The notes under the pieces were generated by a model. It was not told the DNA's origin. It did not search any database and was given only the letters and a program-made list of their open reading frames with translations. The position numbers and the translations under genes are program-made. A DNA stretch of 64,000 nt from Chrysemys picta bellii (lineage: Eukaryota; Chordata; Testudines; Emydidae): NCBI RefSeq assembly GCF_011386835.1, contig NC_088792.1, positions 63,347,287 through 63,411,286 on the forward strand. The letters run 5' to 3'. This document shows, piece by piece, positions 32,650-42,769 of this stretch (within the stretch, counting starts at the first letter, position 1; every line of letters begins with the position of its first letter).

Positions 32650-34410
32650 TTCCCCACAGACATGAGGCGATGGATGAGTCATTTCTAGGAAGAAATAGCC
32701 AAAACAGCAGACGTAGTAGTAATGGAGGACTTTACCTATCCAGACATCTGTTGGAGAAATAATAAATAAAACACAAAATTTCCAGAAAGTGCTTGGAAAG
32801 TATTGGGGACAGCTTTTCACCCCAGAAAGTGTAGGAACTAACCAAGGGGGATACCCATTTTAAATTTGATTCTGACTAATGGAGAAATTGGTAACATCTG
32901 AAGGAGAAGGAAATCTGTGTGAAAGTGATCGTGAAATGACAGATTTCATGATTCTAAGGAAAGAAAGGATCAAGCACCACAAAATAATTACAGTACACTT
33001 CAAAAAAGCAGACTTTAACAAACAGAGAACTGGTAGGTGAGATCCCATGGGAAGAAAAATCTAAAGGAAAACAGATTTAAAGAGAGCTGGCAGTTTCTCA
33101 AGGAGACAATCTTAAAGGGACGACTGCAAACTATCCCAATATGAAAGATAGGAAGAACAGTAAAAGGCCAATGTGGCTCCATCAGGAGCTCATTAATGAC
33201 CTGAAATTCAAAAGGAATCCTACAAAAAGTGAAAATATGGACAAATTGCTAAGGAGGAGTACAAAAGAATAATACCAGCACGGGGGGGGGGGGGGGGGGG
33301 GGTCAGAAAGGTACTTGGGTTCATAGAATCATAGAAGATTGGGGTTGGAAGAGACCTCAGGAGGTCATCTAGTCCAACCCCTTGCTCAAAGCAGGACCAA
33401 CCTGAACTAAATCATCCCAGTCAGGTCTTTGTCAAGCCGGGCCTTAAAAACCTCTAAGGATGGAGATTCTACCGCCTCCCTAGGTAACCTATTCCAGTGC
33501 TTCACCACCCTCCTACTGAAATACTTTTGAAATAGTTCCATGCCCTTTGGAGGCCAGCATTAGAATTCAAAACAACCTTGACAAATTGGAGAATTGGTTT
33601 GAATTCAACAAGATGAAATTCAATAAAGACCAGTGCAAAGTACTTCACTTAAGAAGGAAAAATTAAATGCACAACTACAAAATGGGGAATAACAGGCAAA
33701 GTGGTAGAACTGCTGAAAAGTATCTGGGGATTATAGGGTATCACAAATTGAATACGAGTCAACAATATAATGCAACTGAAAAAAGGCTCGGATGTTTGAA
33801 CAGGAGAGTTGTGTGTTAGACCCTAGAGGTAATTGTCCTGCTGTACTTGGCACTGGTGAGGCCTCAGCTATTGTCCTGGGTCCAATTATGGACGCCACAC
33901 TTTAGGAAAGATCTGGACAAATTGGAGAGAATTCAGAGGAGAACAACAAAAATGATAAAAGGTTTAGAAAACCTGGCCTATGAGGAAAGGTTAAAAAAAT
34001 TAGACATGTTTAGTGTTCAGAACAGAAGACTGAGCGGAGATCTGATAACAATCTTCAGATATGTTAAGAGCTGTTATAAAGAACATTGTGATCAATTATT
34101 CTCCATGTCCACCAAATTTAAGACAAAAAGTAATGGGCTTAATCTGCAACAAGGGAGATTTTGTTTAGATATTAGAAAAGACTTTTTAATTATAAGGGTA
34201 GATACATTCTGGAATAAGCTTTCAAGAGAGATTGTGGAATCCCCATCATTGGAAGTTTTAAAAAACAGGTTGAACAAACATCTGTCAGGTCTAGGTTTAC
34301 GTGGTCCTACCACAGCACAGGGAGTTGGACTTGAGGATTTGTTGAGGTCCCTTCAGCCTATGATTACTTTAGATTTTATTACACATGTGCAGTTCTGCTT
34401 ATACTAAGCT
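32650..34410 (+). pseudogene. CR1 ORF2 remnant, plus strand
   Basis: An endonuclease piece (VVVMEDFTYPDICW, near 32710-32755) is followed, after internal loss and a minus-strand CR1 insertion at 33318-33545, by reverse-transcriptase tail sequence (DLDKLENWFEFNKMKFNKDQ near 33580-33640) and a long open stretch, 33847-34407, containing LERIQRRTTKMIKGLENL and [19 protein letters not shown]. This C-terminal part is open for 186 codons, so it is less decayed than the CR1 at 13440-18075. A G-run interrupts at 33283-33302. Confidence 0.75.
33318..33545 (-). mobile_element. CR1 3' end, minus strand, nested in a plus-strand CR1
   Basis: ttcatagaatcatagaagat, gagacctcaggaggtcatct and ccttgctcaaagcaggacca are the reverse complement of the canonical CR1 3' end. 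The remaining ORF2 of the host CR1 resumes at about 33550. Confidence 0.75.
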
Positions 34411-34419
34411 ATTAGACCA

Positions 34420-35127
34420 TTAGATCAAAGAAAGCTCTGTCAAGCCTGAACACATCTTTGCTTCCAACAATGGGGATTCAACAATCTCCCTTGGAAGCTT
34501 ATTCCATAGCTTAACTAGCCTTATAGTTAGAAAGATGTTCTTAATGTCTAACCTAAATCTCCCATGCTGCAGAATAAGTCTATGCCTTCTTGTCATAATT
34601 AACCTTTTTAAGGAAGATTGAAGCAATATAAGTATTAAACACCTCAGCTTTCTTGTTGTCATCTGTTATTAAGAACAGGAGTACTTGTGGCACCTTAGAG
34701 ACTAACAAATTTATTAGAACATAAGCTTTCGTGGGTTACTGCCCACTTCTTCAGATGCATCCGAAGAAGTGGGCAGTAGCCCACGAAAGCTTATGCTCTA
34801 ATAAACTTGTTAGTCTCTAAGGTGCCACAAGTACTCCTGTTCTGTTTGCGGATACAGACTAACACGGCTGCTACTCTGAAATCTGTTATTAGGTCTCCTT
34901 CCCTGCTAAGTAGTGGACCTACACTTTCTTTCATCTTTCTCTTGCTCCTAATGTATTCACAAGTCCTCTTCTTATTTTCTTTTATATCCCTTGCTAAGTG
35001 TAACTCATTTTCTGCTTTAGCTTTTCTGATTCGGTCCCTACATGCTTGTGCTATTCTTTTCTTTTCTATTCATTCGTAGCAATTTGTCTGTATTTCCACT
35101 TTTTGTAGGATTTCTTTTTGATACCAC
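34420..35127 (-). mobile_element. CR1 fragment, minus strand, interrupted by a palindrome
   Basis: Minus-strand reading near 34420-34660 gives RRHRLILQHGRFRLDIKNIF and KLWNKLPREIVESPLLE, the CR1 ORF2 C-terminus. CR1-like sequence continues at 34891-35127. The 34672-34880 insertion splits it. An LTR abuts at 35128. Confidence 0.65.
34672..34880. mobile_element. Palindromic Penelope-type terminal-repeat dimer
   Basis: Two copies of the terminal unit meet head-on at GATG/CATC (34757/34758), giving arms of about 88 bp with few mismatches. The right copy also keeps the outer end (ggatacagactaacacggct). The 11-mer atctgttatta is at 34661-34671 and 34881-34891, so the inverted dimer entered as one unit. 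Confidence 0.85.
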
Positions 35128-37026
35128 TGAGAACAAACCCCCGCCAGACAAGGCTTCCGTCCACTCCCGTCTTGCTGAGCTAGACAACCTGTCGGATACA
35201 GCACAGACCAAGAGGTTGGGCCATATCCCTCTGCAGTTCACACAAACTAAGATTCATTTAGCCCAGGGGCTTCTCAGTTAACAGGGACTTTCCCCGCACC
35301 CAGTATTCAGTCTTTCTGGGACTCTAAACCCCAGATAAATCTATTTTACTCTGTATAAAGCTTATACAGTGTAAACTCATAAATTGTCTGCCCTCTATAA
35401 CACTGATAGAGAGAGATGCACAGCTGTTTGCTCCCCCAGGAATTAATTACTTACCCTGGTTCAATTAATAAGCAAAAGTGATTTTATTAATTATAAAAAG
35501 TAGGATTTAAGTGGTTCCGAGTAATAACAGACAAAACAAAGTAAGTTACCAAGCAAAATAAAGCACACAAGTCTAAGCCTAATACAGTAGGAAACTGAAT
35601 ACAGGTAAATCTCACCCTCAGAGATGTTCCAATAAGCTTCTTTCACAGACTAGTCTCCTTCCTAGTCTGGGCCCAATCCTTTTCAGACAAACGTTGTGGT
35701 TTATGGCCTGGCTCCAGCAACCACTCACACCCCTGTAGTTATAGTCCTTTGTTCCAGTTTCCTTTAGGCATCTGTAACAGGACGGCAACTCACCCCTGTG
35801 GTTCCTCCTGTCGGTCGTCTTGGGAATTAGCTCTTCGACCCAGGAGTGCCCTCTTCAGGCCGGTGTCCCGCTTCACACTGGGTCCCAAGTCCCTTTTGCA
35901 CCCTGGTGCCCTTTTCAGACCGGGGGTACCCCACAGCCTCACTGGGTCTCCCCTCCCCAGGGAGCCCCCACCCCCTCTCCCCACCTCACTTCAGTCGTAG
36001 GCTACCGCCAGTCACCAACTAGCCCCCACTCCCTGGGGCAGACTGCAGTATAAGCCACTCATCACAGGCAAGGAGGGGTTTGGACCTGCTGCCTCGGCCT
36101 AGCCTTAGGCTGTCCCCTGCAACTCCAGTACCTATTTGGCCTTATAGTAGGCCGCAGCCTGCAGGATTTCCAGGCCAGAGCTCCTCAACTCCCTTGGCCT
36201 TCCCCCAGCTCTGCTCCACTCCAGGTACCTTATCTAGCTCCCCAGCAGCCAGGCCCATCTCCCTCCACAGCTAGAGGAGACTGTCAACGCCTGGCTTCAC
36301 TGGCCTTTATAGGGCCAGCTGGACCCTGATTGGAACGTGGCCCCCAGCTGAGGCTGCTTCCCCCAATCAGTCCAGCTTTTCCCCTGTCACAGCCCTCTCC
36401 CAGGGCTGGTTTTAACCCCTCTGGGCAGGAGCGGGGTGACCACCCCGCTACAGCATCACTTTGGGGTGGAGAGGCCATCTCTTGAGCCAGCTGAAGATAA
36501 AATGGAGAGGCTTCCAGAGCCTTTTATATTCTCTCTCTCTTGTAGACGGAAACCCCTTTGTTCTTCTGTGCAAAATCACAGCAACAAGATGGAGTTTGTA
36601 ACCACCTGGGCAAGTCACATGTTCATGAATGATTCAGCTTTTTGCAGGCCAATGCCATTGTTTACATGTTTGTTTGAACATTCCCAGGAAAGCTAAGATG
36701 TGGATTGGCATCTCCCAAAGTCCATTGTCAGTTAAGTGTTTCTTGACTGCGCACTTACTCAGAATAGTCCTTTCTCAAGAAGCTGACCAAATGCTTCACT
36801 GATGCTACTTAGAATCAAACACATTGAGATACAAGTACATAGCCAATATTTAGAACTTCAAATACAAAAATAATACACATATACAGACAGCATAATCATA
36901 ACCATCAAATAACAACCTTTCCATAGACACCTTACTTGACCTCCTTTGTACAAGATGTGGTGCAACTATAGGACCTTGGTTGCAACAATGATCTATACAG
37001 TCACAGTTCATGTCAATAACATCACA
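35128..37026 (-). mobile_element. LTR, minus strand, about 1.2 kb plus a nested LTR
   Basis: The plus-strand ends are TGAGAACAAAC and ATAACATCACA, i.e. TG...CA. Read on the minus strand, a TATAAAAGG motif near 36515-36525 precedes an AATAAA region near 35480, the right order for an LTR. No target duplication was found, so the boundaries are less sure. The younger LTR at 35773-36452 splits it. Confidence 0.5.
35773..36452 (-). mobile_element. Solo LTR, 680 bp, nested
   Basis: It starts TGTAACAGG and ends CCCGCTACA. gcatc at 35768-35772 and 36453-36457 is a perfect 5-bp duplication. A minus-strand TATA motif (ctataaagg, near 36308) suggests minus orientation. It contains no internal coding sequence, consistent with an ERV-type solo LTR. 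Confidence 0.8.
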
Positions 37027-37269
37027 GTCTCCTCCTCCAGAGTCTGCATGTTTCCTTGACCTACATGATATAGTGATATGTTAAATCCTTTGAGATTACT
37101 ACCCCACCCACTGTGTATAAAGATTTCTGGGCCTTTGTTGCTGGGTGTTAACAACCAGGTAGTTAACTGTTTATCTTGTTATACTTGTGTTGGGGGTGCT
37201 TGGTAAATAAATTTTGTTGTTTGTTTTGTACTTATCCTTGTCTACTGGTTTTGTGTCACTAAAATCACA

Positions 37270-37610
37270 CATCCAGTTCCTCCCCCTGTCTGATGAGGAG
37301 AAGGGATTTAAACATGGGTTTCTCACCTCCTGGGTGTATGCCCTAACTACTGGGCCATAGAGTCACTGTCATTCTTTGTATGGCCCAATTCATATTTAAT
37401 TATTTAATACAAAGTGGAACAGCTTAACAAGAGAGATTGAGTGAGACCCACATCAGAACATCCCATAAACTGCTGGTTAGGGCCTTCATTTGGGATGTGA
37501 AGAACCCCTTTGCCTCATCAAGTAGGGGGAGGAACTGAGCCAGGGTCTGCCACATCCCAGGTGAGTACCCTACCCAGTGAACTAAAGGAGGCTTCCCCCA
37601 CCCGTAGGGC
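37270..37610. repeat. Possible tRNA-derived SINE fragments
   Basis: gatttaaacatgggtttctc, cctaactactgggccatagag (about 37308-37362) and catcccaggtgagtacccta (about 37552) resemble a SINE family with a tRNA-like B box read in reverse. The family name is uncertain. Confidence 0.35.
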
Positions 37611-38100
37611 CATTTTGTGTTGAGATAGGCAGACATGTATTCTGTTCTCATAGAGAAAAGCTTAAGCACCTAAACTGTGTGACTCCAGGAGAGGGTTCTT
37701 GGCAATGGTGGACTAGCCACTGGGCCCGGTAAAATGGGCGCCCCCATTCCCTGACCTGCTCCATCCACCTGGCTCTCCTGCCGGGGGGCAGGGTGGGTGG
37801 GCTTTCCCTGTTCCACCCGCCCACTTGGCTCAGTGACAGTTCTGTGTGTTGTTCCTTACCAAGCTGCCCCCTTTTTTGCATGTACTGCCCTGTAAACTAA
37901 ACCCCCCCCAACCACAGTGTGCACAGTGAATAAAGAGTCTCTTGTCCTCAATCCATGCATTTTTATTATTCTAACAAACACTGAACAGAGACAGCAATGA
38001 ATACCAAAGATAACCCTGGTCTAAGGGCCTGGTAACATGGGGGGGGGGGCGGGAGGAGGAGCAAGGACACATACCTTATTACAATTGCACTGTCTAACAA

Positions 38101-38580
38101 TCAAAGCTGTGGGAATGAGAGCCTTCTGCTCCATGAACCATCCCCTGGAGTTGAGTTCAAGGGATAATGAAGCTCCCCCCACCCCATTCTAGGATGTCTG
38201 GGAGAGGAGGATATGGAACTTGGTGAGGAGGACAGCTGGTTCACCATTGGGTGCAGTGGGTCTCTAAGGTCTAGCTGCCTTTCCTGCACCTCAGCCAGAT
38301 GCCTCAACATGTCTGTTTGCTCCCCCATAAGCTGCAACATCTCCTCTTGTGTGTTACGCTCTTGTTCCCTGCATGCTTTCCTGCCCTCTTGGTCGGTGTG
38401 CATGCTCTCTGACAGTGTAAGCCTCCATGCATTCAGCTGGACCCTGTCAGTCTCGGAGGAACGCATCAAATCACAGAGTATGTCTTCCCTTGTCCGCTTT
38501 TTTCGCCTTCTAATCTGGGACATCCTTTGTGCTGGTGTGGAGGAAGCACCCACAGACAAGGTTGCAGCCGCAAGGGGCAA
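38101..38580 (-). CDS. Harbinger-associated ORF, basic and coiled-coil part
   Basis: Open frame of 159 codons. It starts within PAQRMSQIRRRKKRTREDIL, a basic nuclear-signal-like cluster, followed by charged alpha-helical sequence (QEEMLQLMGEQTDMLRHLAEVQERQ) likely to coil, and a Ser-rich tail ending SFPQL. I recognise it as the downstream exon of the Myb/SANT-like protein encoded at 38928-39611, as found in turtle Harbinger elements. The upstream frame ends near a possible GC or GT donor, so an intron of about 0.4 kb is inferred. It has no broken codons. It could be a recent transposon gene or a co-opted one. Confidence 0.6.
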   Translation of the reverse strand: MPLAAATLSVGASSTPAQRMSQIRRRKKRTREDILCDLMRSSETDRVQLNAWRLTLSESMHTDQEGRKACREQERNTQEEMLQLMGEQTDMLRHLAEVQERQLDLRDPLHPMVNQLSSSPSSISSSPRHPRMGWGELHYPLNSTPGDGSWSRRLSFPQL

Positions 38581-38927
38581 AAAACCACACGGGTAGCCTT
38601 ACAGAACATACAATGTTGAAAACAGAAGGTTAACTTTGCAATGAATGAAACACTTCACAGCAGTAAATACACTCCCTGAGGTATACGGACACATTTTGTC
38701 TTCTAAAAGAAGTGCCTACCAGTAAGGTTCAACACACGGCAGAGCACTGGGCAGCAGATTTCAGTTTGCAGGCAGGCATGATAAGCACACAAGAAAGGGT
38801 AGGAGGTGTCAGGGCCACCCGGGGACATTTTCTGGGGGGAAACTCTTGGCACATAAACAGGTTTTTCCGGGGAGCACCCTTTGTGTAGTGGTCTAGCCAC
38901 CACTGTATTCCAATTGTTTACCTCAGA

Positions 38928-39611
38928 TTAAACATTAAACACAATTGCATGTAACCCTTGTAGTGTGATTACAAGTGTGCACTCGCCAGAGATGCCTTCC
39001 CCACCATCATGGTCCTGCAACAATAGGCCCTGGCAGGGGATTGGCTCCAGAGTTAGGAAAAGGTCCTGGCTGTCGGTGAGAATGGATCCTCCGCTTGCCT
39101 GCTGCGCATTCTCCTCCTCAACAATGTCCCCCTCATTGTTGCCCGAGGCTGCCTGGGGCCCCTGGGAGGTATCCATAGAAAGTGTTGGGGTACTCGTGGG
39201 GTCCCTGCCTAAAATCACATGCCACTGCTCATAGAAGCGGCACGTCTGCTGCTCAGAACCAGAGCGACTGTTTCCCTCCCTTGTCTTCTGGTATGCTTGC
39301 CTTAGCTCCTTTATTTTCACACGGCACTGCCATGTGTCCCTGGTGTAGCCTTTGACCCCCATGCCCTGTGCGATTTTGGCATAGATGTCAGCGTTTCTTC
39401 TGCTGGTTTGGAGCTCTGCCTGCATAGACTCTTCTCCCCACACAGCAATCAGATCCACTCGCGTTTGCGGCCCTGGGCAGGCATGGTCAGCTGTGCTGGT
39501 GAGCTCTCCATGCTGATCAAACAGGAAATGAAATTCAAAAGTTCCCCGAGGCTTTTCCTGTGTACCTGGCTGAAGTTCAGTGGAATTGAAAGTGCTGTCC
39601 AGAGTAGTCAC
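38928..39611 (-). CDS. Myb/SANT-like DNA-binding protein of a Harbinger element
   Basis: Open frame of 227 codons from the ATG at 39611. Residues about 52-135 form a Myb/SANT-like domain: VDLIAVWGEESMQAEL, RRNADIYAKIAQGM, GYTRDTWQCRVKIKELRQAY and RFYEQWHVIL, with the spaced Trp and aromatic residues of that fold. In PIF/Harbinger transposons such a protein binds the transposon ends and imports the transposase. An acidic, Gln-rich stretch follows (GDIVEEENAQQASGG). The tail after about residue 205 probably reads into an intron, the next exon being 38101-38580. The MITE-like right end (39650-39859) fits a Harbinger origin. No transposase gene is visible here. Uncertain: whether it is expressed or domesticated. 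Confidence 0.65.
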   Translation of the reverse strand: MTTLDSTFNSTELQPGTQEKPRGTFEFHFLFDQHGELTSTADHACPGPQTRVDLIAVWGEESMQAELQTSRRNADIYAKIAQGMGVKGYTRDTWQCRVKIKELRQAYQKTREGNSRSGSEQQTCRFYEQWHVILGRDPTSTPTLSMDTSQGPQAASGNNEGDIVEEENAQQASGGSILTDSQDLFLTLEPIPCQGLLLQDHDGGEGISGECTLVITLQGLHAIVFNV

Positions 39612-39649
39612 ATTGGAGCACTCTGGGACACCTCCCAGAGGCCAATCCC

Positions 39650-39859
39650 GTCAAATTACACAGCATTGTGTCTACACTATCCCTAATTTGATCTGAGAAG
39701 GTCGACTCTAGCGCCATGCCTCTCGCCGAGGTGGAGTACAGGCGTCGATCTTAGAAGCCCTTTAGGTCGGTGGAAAGGGCTCAGTAGTGTAGATACGCAC
39801 ATTATAAATGCGACCTAACGTGGCACATATCGACTTAATGCCATAGTGTAGACCAGGCC
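39650..39859. mobile_element. Right terminal region of the Harbinger element
   Basis: agcattgtgtctacactatc near 39663 and the end atagtgtagaccaggcc at 39859 carry the GTCTACAC family terminus. The left terminus of the full element is not clear; a weak match (gggcctggtaacatgg) is at 38025. Confidence 0.5.
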
Positions 39860-39869
39860 ACAGTCAAAG

Positions 39870-42600
39870 GAAACATTTAGTTTTGGAACTCTTGACCCAT
39901 TGAAGACAAAAGGCTTATAGATAGTCTCACAAATAGCTTTCCAAAATGAGTTGAATATGTTTTATCCTAGTTCATATTGTCCAATCACAGTGCAAACAAC
40001 CTGTGTTAATCCAAACTCATTATTAAACATGGATTCAGTTAATATAACTTTTCATAAATATAGAAGGAGTGACAGCATGACTAAGTTTCAGTATCATTTG
40101 TGAGGGAAAGTTAATGATTTTGCTGGACTGTGGTTCGCTTAATCCTTTTTTTTTTTTTGTATATTAATATCAGCTAACATTCTTCTTTGAGTGATTGCAC
40201 ATGTCCATTCCACTGTAGGTGCATGTGCACCCAGTACACAGTTGTCAGAGATTTTTCCCTCAGAAAAACAGGGAACACAGGAAATTCGGCTGGAAGCAGT
40301 GCAGTCCCCCAGACAGAGCAGTGCAGAGGGTTAATAAAGTTCTACGTGTTCATCTTAACCTGCATTCAGCTTCACTCCTTGCAAATGAAACAGTATCCAA
40401 CCCCTCTAAAATGACATGCTAAAACAGGGCACAACTATTTTGAAATTGGATTCTCAACTGGGTGCCCTCAACACTGTTATAATGTTAGTGTATAGGGGAT
40501 CTTTAAAAAGTAAATACAATCCCGCAGTTGATCCAGTAGGCGGAAGAGGTGATATTCAGAATTTGTTTTAACTGTAGCAATATCTTATGCAATATCTTAA
40601 CTGTGGGTTTTAATGCTTGTGGGGGAGGGTACGCACCAGAGAGTGCCACATGTGCAGCAGCTGCTTCCCTCTGTTTTCACTCACTCCTCTGAATTCAAAG
40701 AGACTTGCCCACTGTGTCTGATCGCCTCCACTTGTGTATCGTTTAACTAAAAGCTGCTGCGAGGCTTGTGTCACACACGTATAAAGTCGCAAACTAGCTG
40801 GAGTGTAATACATGCCTCTCATTTAGCTTGCTAGGGGCGTGTGGCAAAGAACTGTTATTTATACTGCAGCACACAGTGGCGTTGAAACAATGGTTATAGT
40901 GGGGGGCGCTGAAAGTCATTGAACAAAGCTGTAAATCCTGTATATGATGGAAACAACTTCAAGCCCGGGGGTGCTGCAGCACCCCCATCATCTCTAGTTC
41001 CAGCACCCCTGATGGCACGCACACTTTTCAGACAAATAAGACAAAGCCTAGTCTGAATAGCTAATCATCTAAATGTAGGCAGATATCTTAAACTGATCAT
41101 GGGGGAGGTGAAGAGCTAGCTGTAAATTAGAGGAAAGGGGGAAAGTTGCTTTCCATCTCTATCAAGACTGAAGATCTAATACTATATTGTAAGCTGTATA
41201 ATATACTGCTTTACAATAGGGTGTTTTTTTCTTATCCTTTAGCACTTGTCTTTGATCACATTGATTAGGGTAACAATGAGAAGCTGACCTAGTAAGACAT
41301 TTGAGTGGTAAAGAGTGTTCTATAGGAATAACTTGTGCTGGTGAGGTTGTGCAAACTGGAAAAATCAGGGTGTGCCTAATGTAAAAGTATCTACTTCCTC
41401 CAGCAGTTACATCTTCCCATATATGGCTACTGTTATACCTCACATGCCAGACAGACAAGCGACTGTACAGTTTGTTATTGAGACGATAGCCCTGAGGATA
41501 GGAGAGAGAATCACGAGTCACCTTCCAAACAGGTTTGAACTGGTGTGAGATAATGGTACAAACATATTTTAGAAACTGGTCTAAACTAGCCCGTAAGAAA
41601 GAGTGGTAGGTGTGGATTCAAAAAAAGACCGTCACATGCTAAGGAGAAAGGGAGCTGGACTAACAAGAAACTGTGGCTGCAACTGCTTGCGAAACAAATA
41701 CCATGAGGATTCATTATGGAGGCAGCTTTGCCCAAAGAAGAAGGTCAGAGACAGAACTTTGCAGCCATGCTGTAGGTATTATTTCATATTTATAACTTAA
41801 AGCTCTATCCCTCTTAGTGATATGTAGTCTGGGGAGTAGTTATGTTTACTTAACTTTATTTGTTTATTTTTTCTCTCTGTTTTTAATGAAGGCAAACTGA
41901 CTTTGCAATGAGTGACAAGTATGGTGCAGTAAATCGTTGGTGGAATATTTATGAGAAGGAAAACTGACTTCTGACCATAAGGATGGCAGAAGCAGCGCAG
42001 AAGGAATAACCTAGACCCTGGCTGAAAGGCAGAGAGAAAGCCTGAAGATGAGGCAAAAGACTAGATTTGGTGACAAAAACAACTTTGAATTTCTCTTCCC
42101 TTTCAATAACTTGCAGTTCATACAGTCAATGAGGACTGCTGTATTTGAGAGAGTTCATTTCCTGTATTGATGGCCAAAGGATTTAACTGAGTCTACAAGA
42201 CCAAGAAATTATGCTAAGTAAAAATGCATTAGCAACTCTTGTGTACAGCAAAGGTTCTGGAAGCAACACATTTTTCAGGGTGAGGGAATAATTCAAGTCA
42301 CTCATAGAAACTGACTGCAGGACTCTGAGTCGCCTAAAAGATGAGGGAGTGGATTTATGTTTGTCTAGGTATAGCTGAATCACTTGAATCCCACTCATTG
42401 CCTCAAGGAAGAAAGGTTATTCTGCAGAATGGCTCATCCCGGTAGGTGGGATAGAACCAATAATTTTATTTGTTCTGAGTCTATAGTGCACTTCATCCCA
42501 AAGAATTCCAGAGCCTTCAGATAAACTCTACAAAGGAATCCCAGCCTCTGTAAAAGTGCTGTGGCATGAGTCCAAAGCACTGCCTTTTACAGTAGTGTTA
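39870..42600. other. Intergenic, no host gene recognised
   Basis: Open frames here are at most about 120 codons and lack family signatures. At about 40880-41010 lies a short repeat with gggggtgctgcagcaccccc, probably a MITE. The rest shows nothing I can name. Confidence 0.4.
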
Positions 42601-42601
42601 T

Positions 42602-42767
42602 TGCAGTGGGGGGAGGGATAGCTCAGTGGTTTGAGGATTGGCCTGCTAAACCCATCGTTGTGAGTTCACATTTAGGGATCTGGAGCAAAAATCTATCTGG
42701 GGATTGGTCCTGCTTTGAGACTAGATGACCTCCTGAGGTCCCTTCCAATCCTGATATTCTATGAAGG
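42602..42767 (+). repeat. tRNA-derived SINE with CR1-like tail
   Basis: An A-box-like tagctcagtggtttgag and a B-box-like gtgagttcacattt form a tRNA-type head. The tail (actagatgacctcctgaggt, ccttccaatcctgatattc) is the CR1 3' end. This is the structure of the turtle Pol III SINE family, which borrows CR1 machinery. Confidence 0.8.
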
Positions 42768-42769
42768 AG

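Noticed and set aside
42602..42680. A tRNA gene
   Set aside because: A- and B-box-like motifs are present, but there is no full cloverleaf and the sequence continues into a CR1-like tail, so it is a SINE.
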